A stretch of 64,000 nucleotides of DNA. It comes from Acanthamoeba sp. SK_2022b. Taxonomy: Eukaryota > Discosea > Longamoebia > Acanthamoebidae. Each line of letters begins with the position of its first letter. Positions within the stretch are counted from its first letter, which is position 1. Under the pieces are notes generated by a model, which was given only the letters and a program-made list of their open reading frames with translations, had not been told where the DNA came from and ran no database searches. This document shows positions 1 through 10,856 of the stretch, piece by piece. Location of the stretch: NCBI GenBank assembly GCA_027943245.1, contig JANDJZ010001750.1:88585-152584 (forward strand), given 5' to 3'. Position numbers and translations under genes: made by a program.

Positions 1-486
1 GATGCCCCAGTTGCGATCGGAACGCAGCGTATACAGCTGAACGCAGGCGCCCCACAGTTTCTTGCCGGTCAGCAAGGCGTCCGGCTCGAAGCAGCGCCTC
101 GGCGCGACGATCACTCGGCATGGCCACTGCCGTGCGCCCTGGCTCAGCGTCAATTGGTGATACCCCGCCGGCAGGTCGCCGGGCAGCGTCAGGGTCTTGC
201 GCGCGCCGACGCGCCCCTGCAGGCATTCGCCGTCTTCACGCTGCAGCACCCACAGGTAGTCGCCTTCGCCCGCCGGGGTCAGCGCCAGCGGCGCGCCCTG
301 ATAGAACACCTTAACCGCCGGCAACGGCGATGCCGCCCCTTCCTGCGCGGCATCGGCCCGATTCATGGCCGCCAGCAGCTTGCGCTTGGTCTCCGGCTCA
401 ATCGCCTGCCGCTTGCCGTGGGCATTGATGAAATCGGCAGCGATCCCCGCCTGCGCTGCCGCCTGATCGATACGCTTACGATCCAT
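1..486 (-). CDS. malQ: 4-alpha-glucanotransferase (amylomaltase), N-terminal part
   Basis: The gene runs off the left edge of the window, so only the first 162 codons are present. MalQ is a cytoplasmic GH77 enzyme that moves glucan chains between maltodextrins and releases glucose, producing substrates long enough for MalP. The visible N-terminus (MDRKRIDQAAAQAG) and the later stretches CRVIVAPRRCFEP and LWGACVQLYTLRS match the start of E. coli MalQ closely. The catalytic barrel lies outside the window. It starts 9 bp after the malP stop codon on the same strand, so it is the second gene of a malPQ operon controlled by MalT. The start is the ATG at 484-486, preceded by a purine-rich GGAGAG. 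Confidence 0.95.
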   Translation of the reverse strand, partial: MDRKRIDQAAAQAGIAADFINAHGKRQAIEPETKRKLLAAMNRADAAQEGAASPLPAVKVFYQGAPLALTPAGEGDYLWVLQREDGECLQGRVGARKTLTLPGDLPAGYHQLTLSQGARQWPCRVIVAPRRCFEPDALLTGKKLWGACVQLYTLRSDRNWGI

Positions 487-495
487 TCGCTCTCC

Positions 496-2901
496 TTAAC
501 GTTTGGCTTGCCAGATGCGCTGCTGGTAATCGCGAATCGAGCGATCCGAGCTGAACATGCCGACGCGCGCAGTGTTAAGGATAGTCCGCCGCGTCCATTC
601 GTCCCGGTCGCGGTACAGTTCGTCGACCCGGTGCTGCGTCTGGCAGTACGAGGCGAAGTCCGCCAGCACCAGATAGGGATCGCCGCCTTCCAGCAGGCTG
701 TGCAGCATCATGTCGAACGCGTGCTTGTCGCCGTGGCTGAACGCGCCGCTCGCCAGCTCGTCCAAAATCGCCTTCAGGTGCTTGTCTTTCTTGCGGTAGC
801 TGAGCGGATCGTAGCCCTTCGCCAGTATCGCCTTCACCTGCTCCACGGTATTGCCGAAGATAAAGATATTGTCTTCGCCCACCTGCTCGGCGATTTCGAC
901 GTTGGCGCCGTCCAGCGTGCCGACCGTCAGCGCGCCGTTCAGCGCCAGCTTCATGTTGCCGGTACCGGAGGCCTCTTTACCGGCGGTGGAGATCTGCTCG
1001 GAGATATCCGCCGCCGGGATCATCAGTTCGGCCACCGACACGCGGTAGTCGGGAATGAACGCCACTTTCAGGCGATCTTTCACCAACGGATCGTTATTGA
1101 TCTTCTCGGCCGCCTGGTTGATCGCGTAAATGATGTTTTTCGCCAGGTAGTAGCCCGGCGCCGCCTTGGCGCCGAACAGGAAGACGCGCGGTACGATGTC
1201 CAGATTCGGGTTGTCGCGCAGCTGGCGATACAGCGACAGGATGTGCAGCAGGTTCAGGTGCTGGCGTTTGTACTCGTGCAGACGCTTGATCTGCACGTCG
1301 AAAATCGCGTCCGGATCGAGCGTCAACCCCATCACGCCGTGCACGTAATGGGCCAGCGCCACCTTGTTGTCGCGTTTGATCTGCTGATAACGCTGGCGGA
1401 ACGCTGCGTCGTCGGCGAATTTTTCCAGCCCGCGCAACGCGTCGAGATCGTTCGCCCATTCCACCTTCAGCGTCTCGTCGATCAGGCCCGACAGCGCCGG
1501 GTTGCACTGTTTCAGCCAGCGACGCGGCGTGATGCCGTTGGTGACGTTATGGAATTTGTTCGGCCACAGCTGGTGATATTCCGGGAACAGATCCTTCACC
1601 ACCAGATCCGAGTGCAGCTGAGCCACGCCGTTGACCGCAAAGCCGCTGACCACGCACAGGTTGGCCATGCGCACCTGCTTGTTGTGATGCACCGCCAGTT
1701 TGGCCCACACCGCCTCGTCGCCCGGCCAGTGCTTATCCACCTGCTTTTTGAACCTGGCGTTGATCTGTTTGATGATGGAGAAATGGCGCGGCAGCAGGCT
1801 GCGCACCAGTTTTTCATCCCAGCACTCCAGCGCTTCCGGCATCAGGGTGTGGTTGGTATAGGCGAAGGTGTTGCTGGTGATCGCCCAGGCCGCCTCCCAC
1901 TCCAGCTGGTGTTCGTCCAGCAGAATACGCAGCATTTCCGGAATGGCGATGGTCGGGTGGGTGTCGTTCAGCTGGATCACTTCGTACTTCGGCAGCTCTT
2001 CAATCTTGCGGCCGGCCTGATGGTGCTTGCGCAAAATGTCCGCCACCGAGCAGGCGCACTGGAAATACTGCTGCATCAGGCGTAGGCGCTTGCCGGCCTG
2101 ATGGTTGTCGTTCGGGTAGAGCACCTTGGTCAGCTTGTCGGCTTCTACGCCCTGCTTCTCCGCCTGCAGGAATTTGCCGTCGTTGAAATCGCTCAGGTTG
2201 AACGGATGCTGATGGGTCGCCTGCCACAGGCGCAGCGGCTGCGCCACGCCGTTGCGATACCCCAGCACCGGCAGATCCCAGGCTTCGCCGCGCAGGGTGA
2301 AGGCCGGGCGCCACAGTTCGCGGCCGTCGGCCTGCTTTTCCAACTTGCCGCCGATGCCTACATCCACCGCCAGCGCGGCGTTGTGGCGGAACCACGGGTA
2401 GCTCTCGCGCTGCCAGTTATCCGGCGCCTCTTGCTGCTGCCCGCCCTGGAACGACTGGCGGAACAGCCCGTACTGGTAGTTCAGCCCATAGCCGGTGGCC
2501 GGTTGCTCCACCGTCGCCATCGAGTCGAGGAAACAGGCCGCCAGGCGCCCCAGCCCGCCGTTGCCCAGCGCCGGATCGGTTTCCTGCTCCAGCAAATCCG
2601 CCAGCTTGACGTTCTGCTCCGCCAGCGCCTGCTCGACGGTATCGTACCAGCCCAGGTTGATCAGGTTGTTCGCCGTCAGCCGGCCGATCAGAAACTCCAT
2701 CGAGATGTAGTTCACATGGCGCAGCGGTTTGGCGCTTTTGCGCGGCGCCGGCTGCGCGGCCAACTGCTCGGCCAGCGCCGCACTGACGGCTTCCCACCAT
2801 TGATGCTGCGTCATCTGCTGTGCGGAACTGAGGCCGAACCGTTGCCACTGGCGGGCAAGCGCCGCCAGAAAAGCATCCTTCTTGAGCGTAGGCTGTGACA
2901 T
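496..2901 (-). CDS. malP: Maltodextrin phosphorylase
   Basis: This 801-residue GH65-unrelated, GT35-family enzyme cleaves alpha-1,4 bonds of maltodextrins with phosphate, giving glucose-1-phosphate in the cytoplasm. The length is close to E. coli MalP (797). The PLP-lysine motif [14 protein letters not shown] is present, with the lysine near residue 651, and the N-terminal [18 protein letters not shown] block is typical of glucan phosphorylases. It is separable from the second phosphorylase in this window (glgP) by its maltose-type neighbourhood and by the GTGNMK rather than GTSNMK motif. It is divergent from malT and is followed by malQ. MalT boxes lie about 70-110 bp upstream of its start. 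Confidence 0.97.
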   Translation of the reverse strand: MSQPTLKKDAFLAALARQWQRFGLSSAQQMTQHQWWEAVSAALAEQLAAQPAPRKSAKPLRHVNYISMEFLIGRLTANNLINLGWYDTVEQALAEQNVKLADLLEQETDPALGNGGLGRLAACFLDSMATVEQPATGYGLNYQYGLFRQSFQGGQQQEAPDNWQRESYPWFRHNAALAVDVGIGGKLEKQADGRELWRPAFTLRGEAWDLPVLGYRNGVAQPLRLWQATHQHPFNLSDFNDGKFLQAEKQGVEADKLTKVLYPNDNHQAGKRLRLMQQYFQCACSVADILRKHHQAGRKIEELPKYEVIQLNDTHPTIAIPEMLRILLDEHQLEWEAAWAITSNTFAYTNHTLMPEALECWDEKLVRSLLPRHFSIIKQINARFKKQVDKHWPGDEAVWAKLAVHHNKQVRMANLCVVSGFAVNGVAQLHSDLVVKDLFPEYHQLWPNKFHNVTNGITPRRWLKQCNPALSGLIDETLKVEWANDLDALRGLEKFADDAAFRQRYQQIKRDNKVALAHYVHGVMGLTLDPDAIFDVQIKRLHEYKRQHLNLLHILSLYRQLRDNPNLDIVPRVFLFGAKAAPGYYLAKNIIYAINQAAEKINNDPLVKDRLKVAFIPDYRVSVAELMIPAADISEQISTAGKEASGTGNMKLALNGALTVGTLDGANVEIAEQVGEDNIFIFGNTVEQVKAILAKGYDPLSYRKKDKHLKAILDELASGAFSHGDKHAFDMMLHSLLEGGDPYLVLADFASYCQTQHRVDELYRDRDEWTRRTILNTARVGMFSSDRSIRDYQQRIWQAKR

Positions 2902-2968
2902 AAGGAAAACTCTCTATCCAGTAAGTGGGTCAAATTGCCGCTATCGTGCCGGTGAGAAAGCCTGACGG

Positions 2969-3010
2969 CATCATCCCGCCTGGGGATTAGCTGGGGAGGA
3001 GGATTGGGGC
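2969..3010 (-). promoter_or_regulatory. MalT boxes of the malPQ promoter
   Basis: The MalT core (GGATGA-like, GGGGAKGAGG in extended form) occurs several times here. GGGATGATG is on the minus strand at 2969-2977, and GGGGATTAG (2982-2990) and GGGGAGGAGG (2993-3002) are on the plus strand. GGATTGGGGC follows at 3001-3010. The spacing places them 70-110 bp upstream of the malP start codon, as expected for an activator-dependent promoter. Assignment of the individual boxes is inference. Confidence 0.65.
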
Positions 3011-3205
3011 GTAGCTGGAATTGTGATCTCAGGCACTTTTTGACTCCCTTGCAACGATGCAAAAAAGCCCGCCAACGCGTGCGGCGAGCACTGAGAACGT
3101 TAACCATGACGTTAGCACAAGTATTCGCACTGCTGAAGTTTTGTCCATGGCCGGAAATGCGATCTGCAACCGCATCGCCGCGCGCCGGCGCCAAACGTAA
3201 AAAAG

Positions 3206-3221
3206 TGTGATCGATAGCAAC
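3206..3221 (+). promoter_or_regulatory. Candidate CRP site upstream of malT
   Basis: TGTGATCGATAGCAAC keeps the left CRP half-site TGTGA and the weak right half seen at the E. coli malT promoter (GCAA). It lies about 150 bp upstream of the malT start. malT is CRP-activated in E. coli; the site here is weak by consensus and is assigned mainly by position. Confidence 0.45.
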
Positions 3222-3361
3222 TTAACTCCAAGCCGATGCGGAAGCTTGTTGCAATACGTTTAGGGTTGGCAGAAGTTAGGGGGAGCTATTAATTACGAAC
3301 CATAAAATAATTAGCGCCACTCCAATCCCGGCGGGAACCGCGATTTATACCCTGGAATACT

Positions 3362-6076
3362 ATGCTGATCCCATCAAAACTGAGCCGCCCGGTACGGCTG
3401 CAAAATACCGTGATCCGCGATCGCCTGCTGGCCAAACTGGCCAGCGCGGGCAACTATCGCCTGACACTGGTCAATTGCCCGGCGGGATACGGGAAAACCA
3501 CGCTGATCGCCCAATGGGCGGCCGGCAAGGCCGATCTGGGCTGGTATTCCCTGGATGAGAGCGACAACCAGCCGGAGCGCTTCGCCAGCTACCTGATCGC
3601 CGCGCTGCAGCAGGCCAGCGGCGGCCGCTGCGTCAAGAGCGAGGCACTGAGCCAGAAGCATCAGTACGCCAGCCTGTCGGCGCTGTTCGCCCAGCTGTTT
3701 ATCGAGCTGGCCGACTGGCACCAGCCACTGTACCTGGTGATCGACGACTACCACCTGATCACCAACGACGCCATCCACGAAGCCATGCGCTTTTTCCTGC
3801 GCCATCAGCCGGAAAACCTGACGCTGATCCTGCTCTCGCGCACCCTGCCGCCGCTCGGCATCGCCAATCTGCGGGTGCGCGATCAGCTGCTGGAAATGGG
3901 TACGCAGCAGCTGGCGTTTACCCATCAGGAAGCCAAACAGTTCTTCGACTGCCGCCTGGCGGCGCCGATGGAACAGCAGGACAGCAGCCGCCTGTGCGAC
4001 GAAGTCGAAGGCTGGGCCACCGCGCTGCAGCTGATCGCGCTGTCGGCCCGTCAGTCCGCCTCGTCGGCCCAGCTGTCGGCCAAGCGCCTGGCGGGGTTGA
4101 ACGCCAGTCACCTGTCCGACTACCTGGTGGACGAAGTGCTGGATCACGTCGATGCCGATGCGCGCGCCTTCCTGCTGCGCTGTTCAGTGCTGCGCTCGAT
4201 GAACGACGCGCTGATCGTGCGGCTGACCGGCGAAGACAACGGCCAGCAGCGGCTGGAGGAGCTGGAGCGCCAGGGGCTGTTTATCCACCGCATGGACGAC
4301 ACCGGCGAATGGTTCAACTTCCACCCGCTGTTCGCCTCTTTCCTGCGCCAGCGTTGCCAGTGGGAACTGGCGCTGGAGCTGCCGGGGTTGCACCGCGCCG
4401 CCGCCGAAGGCTGGCTGGCGCTGGGATATCCGGCAGAGGCCATTCACCATGCGCTGGCGGCCAGCGACGTCAGCATGCTGCGCGATATCCTGCTGCAACA
4501 CGCCTGGTCGCTGTTCCACCACAGCGAACTGGCCTTGCTGGAAGAGTGCCTCAACGCGCTGCCCTATGAGCGCCTGATCCAGAACCCCAAGCTGGCGCTG
4601 CTGCAGGCCTGGCTGGCGCAGAGCCAGCACCGCTACGGCGAGGTCAACACCCTGCTGGAGCGCGCCGAGCGCACCATGCGCGAACAGAAAATCGAGATAG
4701 ACCAAACGCTGCATGCCGAGTTCGACGCCCTGCGCGCACAGGTGGCGATCAACGCCGGCAAACCGGAAGAGGCCGAACGGCTGGCGACCGAAGCGTTGAA
4801 ATTCCTGCCGCTGTCCAGCTATTACAGCCGCATCGTCGCCACCTCGGTGACCGGCGAAGTGCACCACTGCAAGGGCGAGCTGGCGCGCGCGCTGCCGATG
4901 ATGCAGCAAACCGAGCAGATGGCGCGTCGCCATCAGGCCAACCATTACGCGCTCTGGGCGCTGCTGCAGCAGAGCGAAATCCTCATCGCCCAGGGCTTCC
5001 TGCAGGCCGCTTACGAAACCCAGGACAAGGCGTTCGAACTGATCCGCGAGCAGCACCTGGAACAGCTGCCGATGCACGAGTTCCTGCTGCGCATTCGCGC
5101 GCAGATCCTGTGGTCGTGGTCGCGGCTGGACGAGGCGGAAGACGCGGCGCGCACCGGGCTGAAAATTCTGGCCAACTACCAGCCGCAGCAACAGCTGCAG
5201 TGCATCGCCATGCTGGCCAAATGCTCGCTGGCGCGCGGCGATCTGGACAATGCCAATACTCACCTGCAGCGCTGCGAAACCCTGCTGCACGGCGCCCACT
5301 ACCATCGCGACTGGCTGACCAACACCGACAAGTCGCGGGTGATCCACTGGCAGATGACCGGCGACACCGCCGCCGCCGCCCAGTGGCTGCGCCACACCGA
5401 AAAGCCCGGCATGGCGGATAACCACTTCACGCAGGGCCAGTGGCGCAACATCGCGCGGGTGCAGATTCTGCTCGGCCAGTATGACGAGGCCGGCGTGGTG
5501 CTGGATGAACTGAACGAGAACGCCCGCCGGCTGCGGCTGGTGAGCGATCTCAACCGCAACCTGCTGCTCAGCAACCAGCTGTACTGGCTGCAAGAGCGCA
5601 AGGGCGAAGCGCAGCAGGCGTTGATCGAAGCGCTGTCGCTGGCCAACCGCACCGGCTTTATCAGCCATTTCGTCATCGAGGGCGAAGCGATGGCGCAGCA
5701 GCTGCGCCAGCTGATCCAGCTCAACACGCTGCCGGAGCTGGAACAGCATCGCGCCCAGCGCATCCTGCGCGACATCAACCAGCATCATCGGCACAAGTTC
5801 GCGCATTTTGACGAGAACTTCGTCGATAAGCTGCTGACCCACCCGCAGGTGCCGGAGCTGATCCGCACCAGCCCGCTCACCCAGCGCGAATGGCAGGTGC
5901 TGGGGCTGATCTATTCCGGCTACAGCAACGACCAGATCGCCGGCGAGCTGGACGTGGCGGCCACCACCATCAAGACGCACATCCGCAACCTGTACCAGAA
6001 GCTCGGCGTAGCCCATCGCCAGGAAGCGGTGCAGCAGGCGCAGCAGCTGCTGAAGATGATGGGGTACGGCGCCTGA
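3362..6076 (+). CDS. malT: MalT, ATP- and maltotriose-dependent activator of the mal regulon
   Basis: This 904-residue protein is the central activator of maltose genes. It binds maltotriose and ATP, oligomerises and activates malPQ and other mal promoters. A Walker A motif (AGYGKTT, about residues 41-47) starts the STAND ATPase module. A long helical repeat (TPR-like) sensor region follows, and a LuxR-type helix-turn-helix ends the protein ([20 protein letters not shown], about residues 839-858). Length matches E. coli MalT (901). It is divergent from malP. Its stop is only 3 bp from the stop of the convergent ulaF, with no terminator visible between them. Confidence 0.97.
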   Translation: MLIPSKLSRPVRLQNTVIRDRLLAKLASAGNYRLTLVNCPAGYGKTTLIAQWAAGKADLGWYSLDESDNQPERFASYLIAALQQASGGRCVKSEALSQKHQYASLSALFAQLFIELADWHQPLYLVIDDYHLITNDAIHEAMRFFLRHQPENLTLILLSRTLPPLGIANLRVRDQLLEMGTQQLAFTHQEAKQFFDCRLAAPMEQQDSSRLCDEVEGWATALQLIALSARQSASSAQLSAKRLAGLNASHLSDYLVDEVLDHVDADARAFLLRCSVLRSMNDALIVRLTGEDNGQQRLEELERQGLFIHRMDDTGEWFNFHPLFASFLRQRCQWELALELPGLHRAAAEGWLALGYPAEAIHHALAASDVSMLRDILLQHAWSLFHHSELALLEECLNALPYERLIQNPKLALLQAWLAQSQHRYGEVNTLLERAERTMREQKIEIDQTLHAEFDALRAQVAINAGKPEEAERLATEALKFLPLSSYYSRIVATSVTGEVHHCKGELARALPMMQQTEQMARRHQANHYALWALLQQSEILIAQGFLQAAYETQDKAFELIREQHLEQLPMHEFLLRIRAQILWSWSRLDEAEDAARTGLKILANYQPQQQLQCIAMLAKCSLARGDLDNANTHLQRCETLLHGAHYHRDWLTNTDKSRVIHWQMTGDTAAAAQWLRHTEKPGMADNHFTQGQWRNIARVQILLGQYDEAGVVLDELNENARRLRLVSDLNRNLLLSNQLYWLQERKGEAQQALIEALSLANRTGFISHFVIEGEAMAQQLRQLIQLNTLPELEQHRAQRILRDINQHHRHKFAHFDENFVDKLLTHPQVPELIRTSPLTQREWQVLGLIYSGYSNDQIAGELDVAATTIKTHIRNLYQKLGVAHRQEAVQQAQQLLKMMGYGA

Positions 6077-6079
6077 GAG

Positions 6080-6769
6080 TCAGCGCTGGCCGTAATAGGC
6101 GCCGGCGCCATGTTTGCGGCTGAAATGCTTTTCCAGCAGATAGTCATCGATCCGCCGTAGGCCGGGGTTAATATCCCGGCTGATCCACGCCATTTTCGCC
6201 ACCTCCTCCAACACCACGGCGTTATGCACCGCCTCATCCGGCGTCCTTCCCCAACTGAACGGGCCATGCTGATACGCCAGGATACCGGGAACGTGCAACG
6301 GTTCACGCCCTTTCAGGGTTTCGATAATCACCCGACCGGTGTTCAGCTCATATTCCCGCGCCACCTCTTCCGCCGTCAGCCCGCGGGTACAAGGAATATC
6401 GCCGGAAAAATAGTCGGCGTGGGTGGTGCCGAGCACCGGTATCGCTTCCCCTGCCTGCGCCCAGGCGGTGGCATGGGTGGAGTGCGTATGCACCACACCG
6501 CCGAGTTGAGGGAATGCCCGGTACAGCGCCAAATGCGTCGGCGTATCGGACGAAGGCCGCAGTTGCCCCTCAACAACCTCACCTCGCACATTCACCACCA
6601 CCATATCCTCAGCCCGCATCGTTTCATAAGGTACGCCGCTGGGTTTGATCACCACCAACCCACTGGCCCGATCGATGCCGCTGACATTGCCCCAGGTATA
6701 GGTCACCAGCCCGTGCTCAGGCAAGGCCATGTTGGCTCGGTACACCTGACTTTTCAGTTGCTCCAGCAT
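6080..6769 (-). CDS. ulaF: L-ribulose-5-phosphate 4-epimerase UlaF
   Basis: This 229-residue class II aldolase/epimerase-family protein converts L-ribulose-5-phosphate to D-xylulose-5-phosphate, the last step of anaerobic L-ascorbate catabolism before the pentose phosphate pathway. The metal-binding segment [12 protein letters not shown] (about residues 92-103) and the GNVSG and KPSGV phosphate-binding motifs are intact. AraD and SgbE are close paralogues; the call of UlaF rests on position at the end of the ula operon, 1 bp after ulaE. The reading is complete, ending in TGA at 6080-6082. Confidence 0.93.
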   Translation of the reverse strand: MLEQLKSQVYRANMALPEHGLVTYTWGNVSGIDRASGLVVIKPSGVPYETMRAEDMVVVNVRGEVVEGQLRPSSDTPTHLALYRAFPQLGGVVHTHSTHATAWAQAGEAIPVLGTTHADYFSGDIPCTRGLTAEEVAREYELNTGRVIIETLKGREPLHVPGILAYQHGPFSWGRTPDEAVHNAVVLEEVAKMAWISRDINPGLRRIDDYLLEKHFSRKHGAGAYYGQR

Positions 6770-6770
6770 G

Positions 6771-7625
6771 CTACCTCCTTATTTCCAACCCGGCCTCGAC
6801 CATGCGTTCAACCACCCAGGCACGCGCCTCCCGCACCGCCCGCAGCGGATCGTTCGCTTTCTCGCTCCACATCTCGAGCAGATAGGGACCACGATAGCCG
6901 CTCGCAAGCAACGTTTCGAAACAGCGTACGAAATCCACTACGCCCTCGCCGAACGGTACATTCTTAAACTCCCCCGGCCGCGTATCCTTAACGTGTACCG
7001 CCACGATATGTCCGCGCCCGGCCATGAGCTCCATCGGCACATCGTTGTCCCAGGCAGACAAGTTGCCGATATCCGGGTACAGCTGAAACCACGGGTTATT
7101 CAGGTAGTGGGCATAGCCCAGCGCCTTGCTGATCGAGTTCATCAGCGGATAGTCCATGATTTCCATCGCCAGCATGACCTGTGCACGGCTGGCCATCTCT
7201 ACCGCCTGCACCAATCCGGCGCGGAAACGGGTGCGGGTCTGCGCAGTAGACTGCTGGTAATAAACGTCATACCCGGCCAGTTGGATCACCCGGATGCCGG
7301 TATCCTGCGCCAGCCGAATAGCTTTTCGCACGATCTCCAGTCCCCGCTCGCGCGTCGTGTCGTCTTCACTGCCCAACGGAAAACGCCGGTGGGCGCTGAG
7401 GCATAAAGAAGGCACGCGCACACCGCTCGCCGCAACGGCGCTAACCAACGCGAGCCGCTGTTCAACGCTCCAGTCCAGCCGCGCCAGGCGGCCGTCGCTT
7501 TCATCGATCGACATTTCAACGAAATCGAATCCCAACTCACCCGCCAGTTGCAGGCGCGTCAGCCAATCCTCGCCCGGCGGCAACGCTTTCTCATAGATGC
7601 CCAACGGCACGGATTTGTGCAACAT
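6771..7625 (-). CDS. ulaE: L-xylulose-5-phosphate 3-epimerase UlaE
   Basis: This 284-residue TIM-barrel protein of the sugar-phosphate isomerase/epimerase family converts L-xylulose-5-phosphate to L-ribulose-5-phosphate. Typical family pieces are visible: [20 protein letters not shown] near the N-terminus, VMLAMEIMD in the middle and [19 protein letters not shown] near residue 215. Length matches E. coli UlaE (284). It sits between ulaD and ulaF in the same transcription unit, 9 bp after ulaD. Confidence 0.94.
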   Translation of the reverse strand: MLHKSVPLGIYEKALPPGEDWLTRLQLAGELGFDFVEMSIDESDGRLARLDWSVEQRLALVSAVAASGVRVPSLCLSAHRRFPLGSEDDTTRERGLEIVRKAIRLAQDTGIRVIQLAGYDVYYQQSTAQTRTRFRAGLVQAVEMASRAQVMLAMEIMDYPLMNSISKALGYAHYLNNPWFQLYPDIGNLSAWDNDVPMELMAGRGHIVAVHVKDTRPGEFKNVPFGEGVVDFVRCFETLLASGYRGPYLLEMWSEKANDPLRAVREARAWVVERMVEAGLEIRR

Positions 7626-7634
7626 AACCGCTCC

Positions 7635-8291
7635 TCAGCCCCACCGCTGGGCGATGACACGTTTAAATTCCCGCGCCGCCGCGACCGGATCGGCGGCATC
7701 ACGAATGCTGCGCCCGGCGATAAAGACATGGATGGGAATACCTTGGAACAGAGGCAAATCCTCCAGCGCCAGTCCGCCGGTGACCGTCACCTTAAAACCC
7801 ATCTCGCTCAGGCGACGAACCGCGCGGATATCGTCATCGCTCCAGGATACCCCCGCCGCCTGCGCGTCACGGCTGCGGTGATACACCACCTGACCAATTC
7901 CCGCTTTACGCCACGCCTGCGCCTGTTCCCAGGTCCAGAACCCCGTCAGTTCTATCTGCACGTCACCACCGAACTCATGCGCCACCTGCAGCGCGCCCTT
8001 GGCCGTATTGATGTCAGCGCAGCAGATCACCGTGATCCAATCGGCATGCGCCTCGAAGCACATTCGCGCCAAAATCTGACCCGCATCGGCGATTTTTGCG
8101 TCCGCCAACACGATGCGATCCGGATACAGCGCTTTTAAATCGCGTACGGCTCGCACGCCTTCCGCCACGCACAAAATAGTGCCGACTTCGATGATGTCGA
8201 CTTCGGCCGCGATCAGGCGAGTCGTGTCGTAAGCCGCAGCCATGGACAGGTTATCCAGCGCCACCTGCAACATCGGTAAATGCGTGTTCAT
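7635..8291 (-). CDS. ulaD: 3-keto-L-gulonate-6-phosphate decarboxylase UlaD
   Basis: This 218-residue (beta/alpha)8 enzyme of the orotidine-5-phosphate decarboxylase suprafamily decarboxylates 3-keto-L-gulonate-6-phosphate to L-xylulose-5-phosphate. The magnesium and catalytic residues known for the E. coli enzyme appear here shifted by two: D13 (QVALDN), E35 (DIIEVG), D64, K66 and D69 ([10 protein letters not shown]). The phosphate-binding end VTGGL and IAGRSI is present. It lies between ulaC and ulaE. Confidence 0.95.
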   Translation of the reverse strand: MNTHLPMLQVALDNLSMAAAYDTTRLIAAEVDIIEVGTILCVAEGVRAVRDLKALYPDRIVLADAKIADAGQILARMCFEAHADWITVICCADINTAKGALQVAHEFGGDVQIELTGFWTWEQAQAWRKAGIGQVVYHRSRDAQAAGVSWSDDDIRAVRRLSEMGFKVTVTGGLALEDLPLFQGIPIHVFIAGRSIRDAADPVAAAREFKRVIAQRWG

Positions 8292-8303
8292 TGGTTGTCT
8301 CCT

Positions 8304-8771
8304 TCAATTCGCCGCCGTAGACGTTTTGTCGATCAACGCCAATACCTCGCTCGCGTGGCGACAGGCCCGCAAGCGATCGAAATTCGCCTCATCTTCAAAC
8401 AGGTTCACCACTTGCATGATCCCCACCTCCTGATGCGTTTTGGCGTCCACCGCCGCCATGGTGATCAAGATGTCTATCGGATCGTTGTCCTCATCGCCGA
8501 AACACACCGGCGTCTTCAGGGTGACCAAGGCGAAGCCGGTTTTCAGCACCCCTTCCTCCGGCCGGCCGTGCGGCATCGCCAGGCCCGGCGCCAGCACGAA
8601 GTAAGGGCCGTGCCGTTCGACGCCGGCCAAAATGGCGTCAAAATAGCGGGGTTCCACCACGCCGGCGGCCACCAGCAGATCGACCCCCAGTCGCACCGCC
8701 TGGCGCCAGTCGGCAGCCTCCGCCTGCAGTTGGATAGCGTTATTCTGCGCCAACGAATCGCTCAGCTTCAT
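8304..8771 (-). CDS. ulaC: L-ascorbate PTS EIIA component UlaC
   Basis: This 155-residue cytoplasmic PTS EIIA protein of the mannitol/fructose type accepts phosphate from HPr on a histidine and passes it to UlaB. The phosphorylation motif [12 protein letters not shown] contains His68. The length agrees with E. coli UlaC (154). It follows ulaB by 10 bp. Together UlaA, UlaB and UlaC import L-ascorbate as its 6-phosphate. Confidence 0.95.
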   Translation of the reverse strand: MKLSDSLAQNNAIQLQAEAADWRQAVRLGVDLLVAAGVVEPRYFDAILAGVERHGPYFVLAPGLAMPHGRPEEGVLKTGFALVTLKTPVCFGDEDNDPIDILITMAAVDAKTHQEVGIMQVVNLFEDEANFDRLRACRHASEVLALIDKTSTAAN

Positions 8772-8781
8772 GACTCGCTCC

Positions 8782-9090
8782 TCACTGCTTCAAATCTTGC
8801 GGAAAATGCGCGCCGATGACGTCCATCAGCTTCGGGCCGAAGTCCGCCGCCGAGAGCATATTGCGTACCCCGACCACGTATTTGTTGCCGCTGACGACGA
8901 TTTCATCCGCGACATGGGTGGAAGCAATGATGATGTCAGCCCCATTCAACTCGGATTTGTATTCCCCCACCGCACAGCTGTTGACCGAATGATCCACGCC
9001 TTGCTGCGTTAAAAATTGGTCGACTTTCATTTTCATGATCATGGAACTGCCTTGTCCGCAACCGCATACCGCCAGGATTCGTACCGTCAT
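8782..9090 (-). CDS. ulaB: L-ascorbate PTS EIIB component UlaB
   Basis: This 102-residue EIIB protein carries the active cysteine loop [11 protein letters not shown] near its N-terminus; Cys9 is the expected phosphocysteine, and a second cysteine replaces the asparagine of the E. coli loop (CGNGQGSS). I chose the ATG at 9088-9090 because it aligns with the E. coli start [10 protein letters not shown]; an upstream in-frame ATG-like start would add only three residues. It sits between ulaA and ulaC. Confidence 0.94.
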   Translation of the reverse strand: MTVRILAVCGCGQGSSMIMKMKVDQFLTQQGVDHSVNSCAVGEYKSELNGADIIIASTHVADEIVVSGNKYVVGVRNMLSAADFGPKLMDVIGAHFPQDLKQ

Positions 9091-9104
9091 AATCTGCACT
9101 CCTA

Positions 9105-10502
9105 TTAACGTGACGCCGATTCAACCGATTGTTTTTCAGCATCTTCTTCCGCACGCAGGGTGCGTCCGGCGAAGAACATGTACAGCAGGGCGATAACGAT
9201 CACCACGCCCATAAACCACAGGCCCAGACTCAGCCCTTGCATCAGCGGCGGCGCCAGAATCGACCAGTCCGCCATGCCCATCCAGGCACTTAGCCCAGTC
9301 AGTTTGATGGCCCACACGCAGCCGAAGATCTCTATCATTCCCATCACCAGACAGATCTTCATCGCCGCGCGCCAGCCACCAAAGTGGTTAGCGAATACGC
9401 CGATGGTGGCGTTAGAAAAGAACATGGGAATGAAACCGGGAATAATCATGATGGAAGAGCCAAGCGCTAACAGTATGCCGACGGCGATCAGTTGGCCGAT
9501 GGTGCCCCACATAAAACCCCACACCACGGCGTTGGGCGCGAAGCTATAAATGGCGGCACAGTCGATGGCCAGTACCGCGCCGGGGATCAGACGTTGGGAA
9601 ATGCCGTTAAAGGCCTCGGTCAATTCGGCGACGAACATGCGCACGCCCTGCACGATGATGAAAATCGCCACCGCGAACATCAGCCCGGTTTGCAGGATAT
9701 AGATGCTCCAGTGAGTTTTACCGGCCATCGCCTGCAGAGTATCCAAGCCGAACGAGCACAGAATGATGCCGAAAAACAGCGTCATCACGATGGCGGTGGA
9801 CACGATGTTGTCATGGAAAATGTTCAGCCATCCGGGCAGCTTCAGATCTTCTACGCTGTCCTCTTTTTTACCGAGATACGGTGCGGCCTTGTATGCCAGC
9901 CACGAAGCGAACTGCTGTTGGTGCCCAATGGAGAAACCGCTGTTTTCCGTTACCGCCTGCGTCGGTTTAAACATCATGTTGGAGGTGATGCCCCAGTACA
10001 GTGAAGCCAAGAGCGCACTGCACAATACCGTCGTCCACATGCCGTAACCCAGAATGTAGAAAAATACCGCGATCAACCCAACCTGCTGAAACATGATGTG
10101 GCCGGTGAGCATGATGGTGCGGATGCCGGTGATGCGCCTCAACAACACGTAGAGTATGTTCAGCGCCAATGCCAGCAAGACCGCGTAGCCGACCCAACTA
10201 TAGGCGTCCCCCATACGTTCGATGGTGGCCATCATCGAGGCATAGGTATCTGAAATCGCCCCGTTGATGCCGTATACCTCGGACAACTTCGCCACAACGG
10301 GTTTGAACGTGCCGGTCAGGATGCCGGAGCCGGCCTGCAATAACATGAAACCGATAATGGTTTTGATCGTGCCTTTGATAATGACCGCCGCGCTTTTGCG
10401 CAGCAACGTGTAACCCAACAGCGTAACCAACCCCAACAGCAGCGGTGCATTGGTCATCACCTGGTTAAAAAAGACGGTGAAGATGGTGTAAAGAGTTTCC
10501 AT
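9105..10502 (-). CDS. ulaA: L-ascorbate PTS permease EIIC component UlaA
   Basis: This 465-residue polytopic membrane protein forms the ascorbate channel of the UlaABC phosphotransferase system. About eleven hydrophobic segments are visible. Long stretches such as [19 protein letters not shown] and [18 protein letters not shown] are nearly identical to E. coli UlaA. The start at 10500-10502 ([14 protein letters not shown]) matches the E. coli N-terminus; the frame stays open upstream, but that part is not conserved. It is the first gene of ulaABCDEF, transcribed away from ulaG. Confidence 0.96.
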   Translation of the reverse strand: METLYTIFTVFFNQVMTNAPLLLGLVTLLGYTLLRKSAAVIIKGTIKTIIGFMLLQAGSGILTGTFKPVVAKLSEVYGINGAISDTYASMMATIERMGDAYSWVGYAVLLALALNILYVLLRRITGIRTIMLTGHIMFQQVGLIAVFFYILGYGMWTTVLCSALLASLYWGITSNMMFKPTQAVTENSGFSIGHQQQFASWLAYKAAPYLGKKEDSVEDLKLPGWLNIFHDNIVSTAIVMTLFFGIILCSFGLDTLQAMAGKTHWSIYILQTGLMFAVAIFIIVQGVRMFVAELTEAFNGISQRLIPGAVLAIDCAAIYSFAPNAVVWGFMWGTIGQLIAVGILLALGSSIMIIPGFIPMFFSNATIGVFANHFGGWRAAMKICLVMGMIEIFGCVWAIKLTGLSAWMGMADWSILAPPLMQGLSLGLWFMGVVIVIALLYMFFAGRTLRAEEDAEKQSVESASR

Positions 10503-10562
10503 ACGGCTCTCCCGAAAAGGTTGGCATGCAGGTAACGCCTTCACCATACCAATCACAATAAA

Positions 10563-10593
10563 TCACAAAAAGATCATAAATGATTATTTGTGA
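10563..10593. promoter_or_regulatory. ulaO: Candidate UlaR operator, ulaA side
   Basis: A composite palindrome: outer arms TCACAAA (10563-10569) and TTTGTGA (10587-10593) surround inner arms ATCAT and ATGAT (10573-10584). Its right part, AAATGATTATTTGTGA at 10578-10593, recurs exactly at 10810-10825 on the ulaG side. Assignment to UlaR is inferred from position and duplication. Confidence 0.6.
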
Positions 10594-10794
10594 ACAACCT
10601 CGCAAGTTAAAAATCAATTCCACTAACATTCAATGAATTAGACGACTTACACTTTATTACCCATTGAATTTAATAGCAGTTAATCAAACGAAAAGGAGAG
10701 AAAACGCCGGCGCAGCGCGTAAATTCGGCGGCGTTTACGTGTATTTCGATCGTTGTCAGTTGAAAAAAACGGTGCTAGATTCGATCAAAACAAA

Positions 10795-10825
10795 TCACAT
10801 AAAATCTTTAAATGATTATTTGTGA
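10795..10825. promoter_or_regulatory. ulaO: Candidate UlaR operator, ulaG side
   Basis: TCACA at 10795-10799 pairs with TGTGA at 10821-10825, and the 16-mer AAATGATTATTTGTGA (10810-10825) is an exact copy of the one near ulaA. It lies 31-62 bp upstream of the ulaG start codon. Assignment to UlaR is inferred. Confidence 0.6.
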
Positions 10826-10856
10826 TTTTATTATCACCACCAACGAGGAAAGACCC

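Larger units (their letters stand above)
2902..3361. promoter_or_regulatory. malP/malT divergent control region
   Basis: This 460 bp gene-free stretch separates divergent malP and malT. It holds MalT-box-like sequences near malP and a CRP-like site near malT, listed separately. A second weak CRP-like sequence (TGTGATCTCAGGCACT) lies at 3022-3037. No further gene is evident; the short open frames here have no recognisable protein content. Confidence 0.8.
10503..10856. promoter_or_regulatory. ulaA/ulaG divergent control region
   Basis: This 354 bp gene-free stretch is AT-rich and lies between divergent ulaA and ulaG. It holds two operator-like palindromes 232 bp apart (listed separately), a spacing that suits repression by looping as described for UlaR in E. 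coli. The ulaG ribosome binding site GAGGAAAG is at about 10845-10852. Confidence 0.8.

Noticed and set aside
154..2085. Long open frame on the plus strand opposite malP
   Set aside because: It is an antisense shadow of malP and malQ with low-complexity Arg/Gln/His-rich translation, a common effect of GC-rich codon use.
4184..6016. 610-codon frame on the minus strand opposite malT
   Set aside because: The translation is rich in Gln, Arg, Val and Leu without family features; malT on the other strand is certain.
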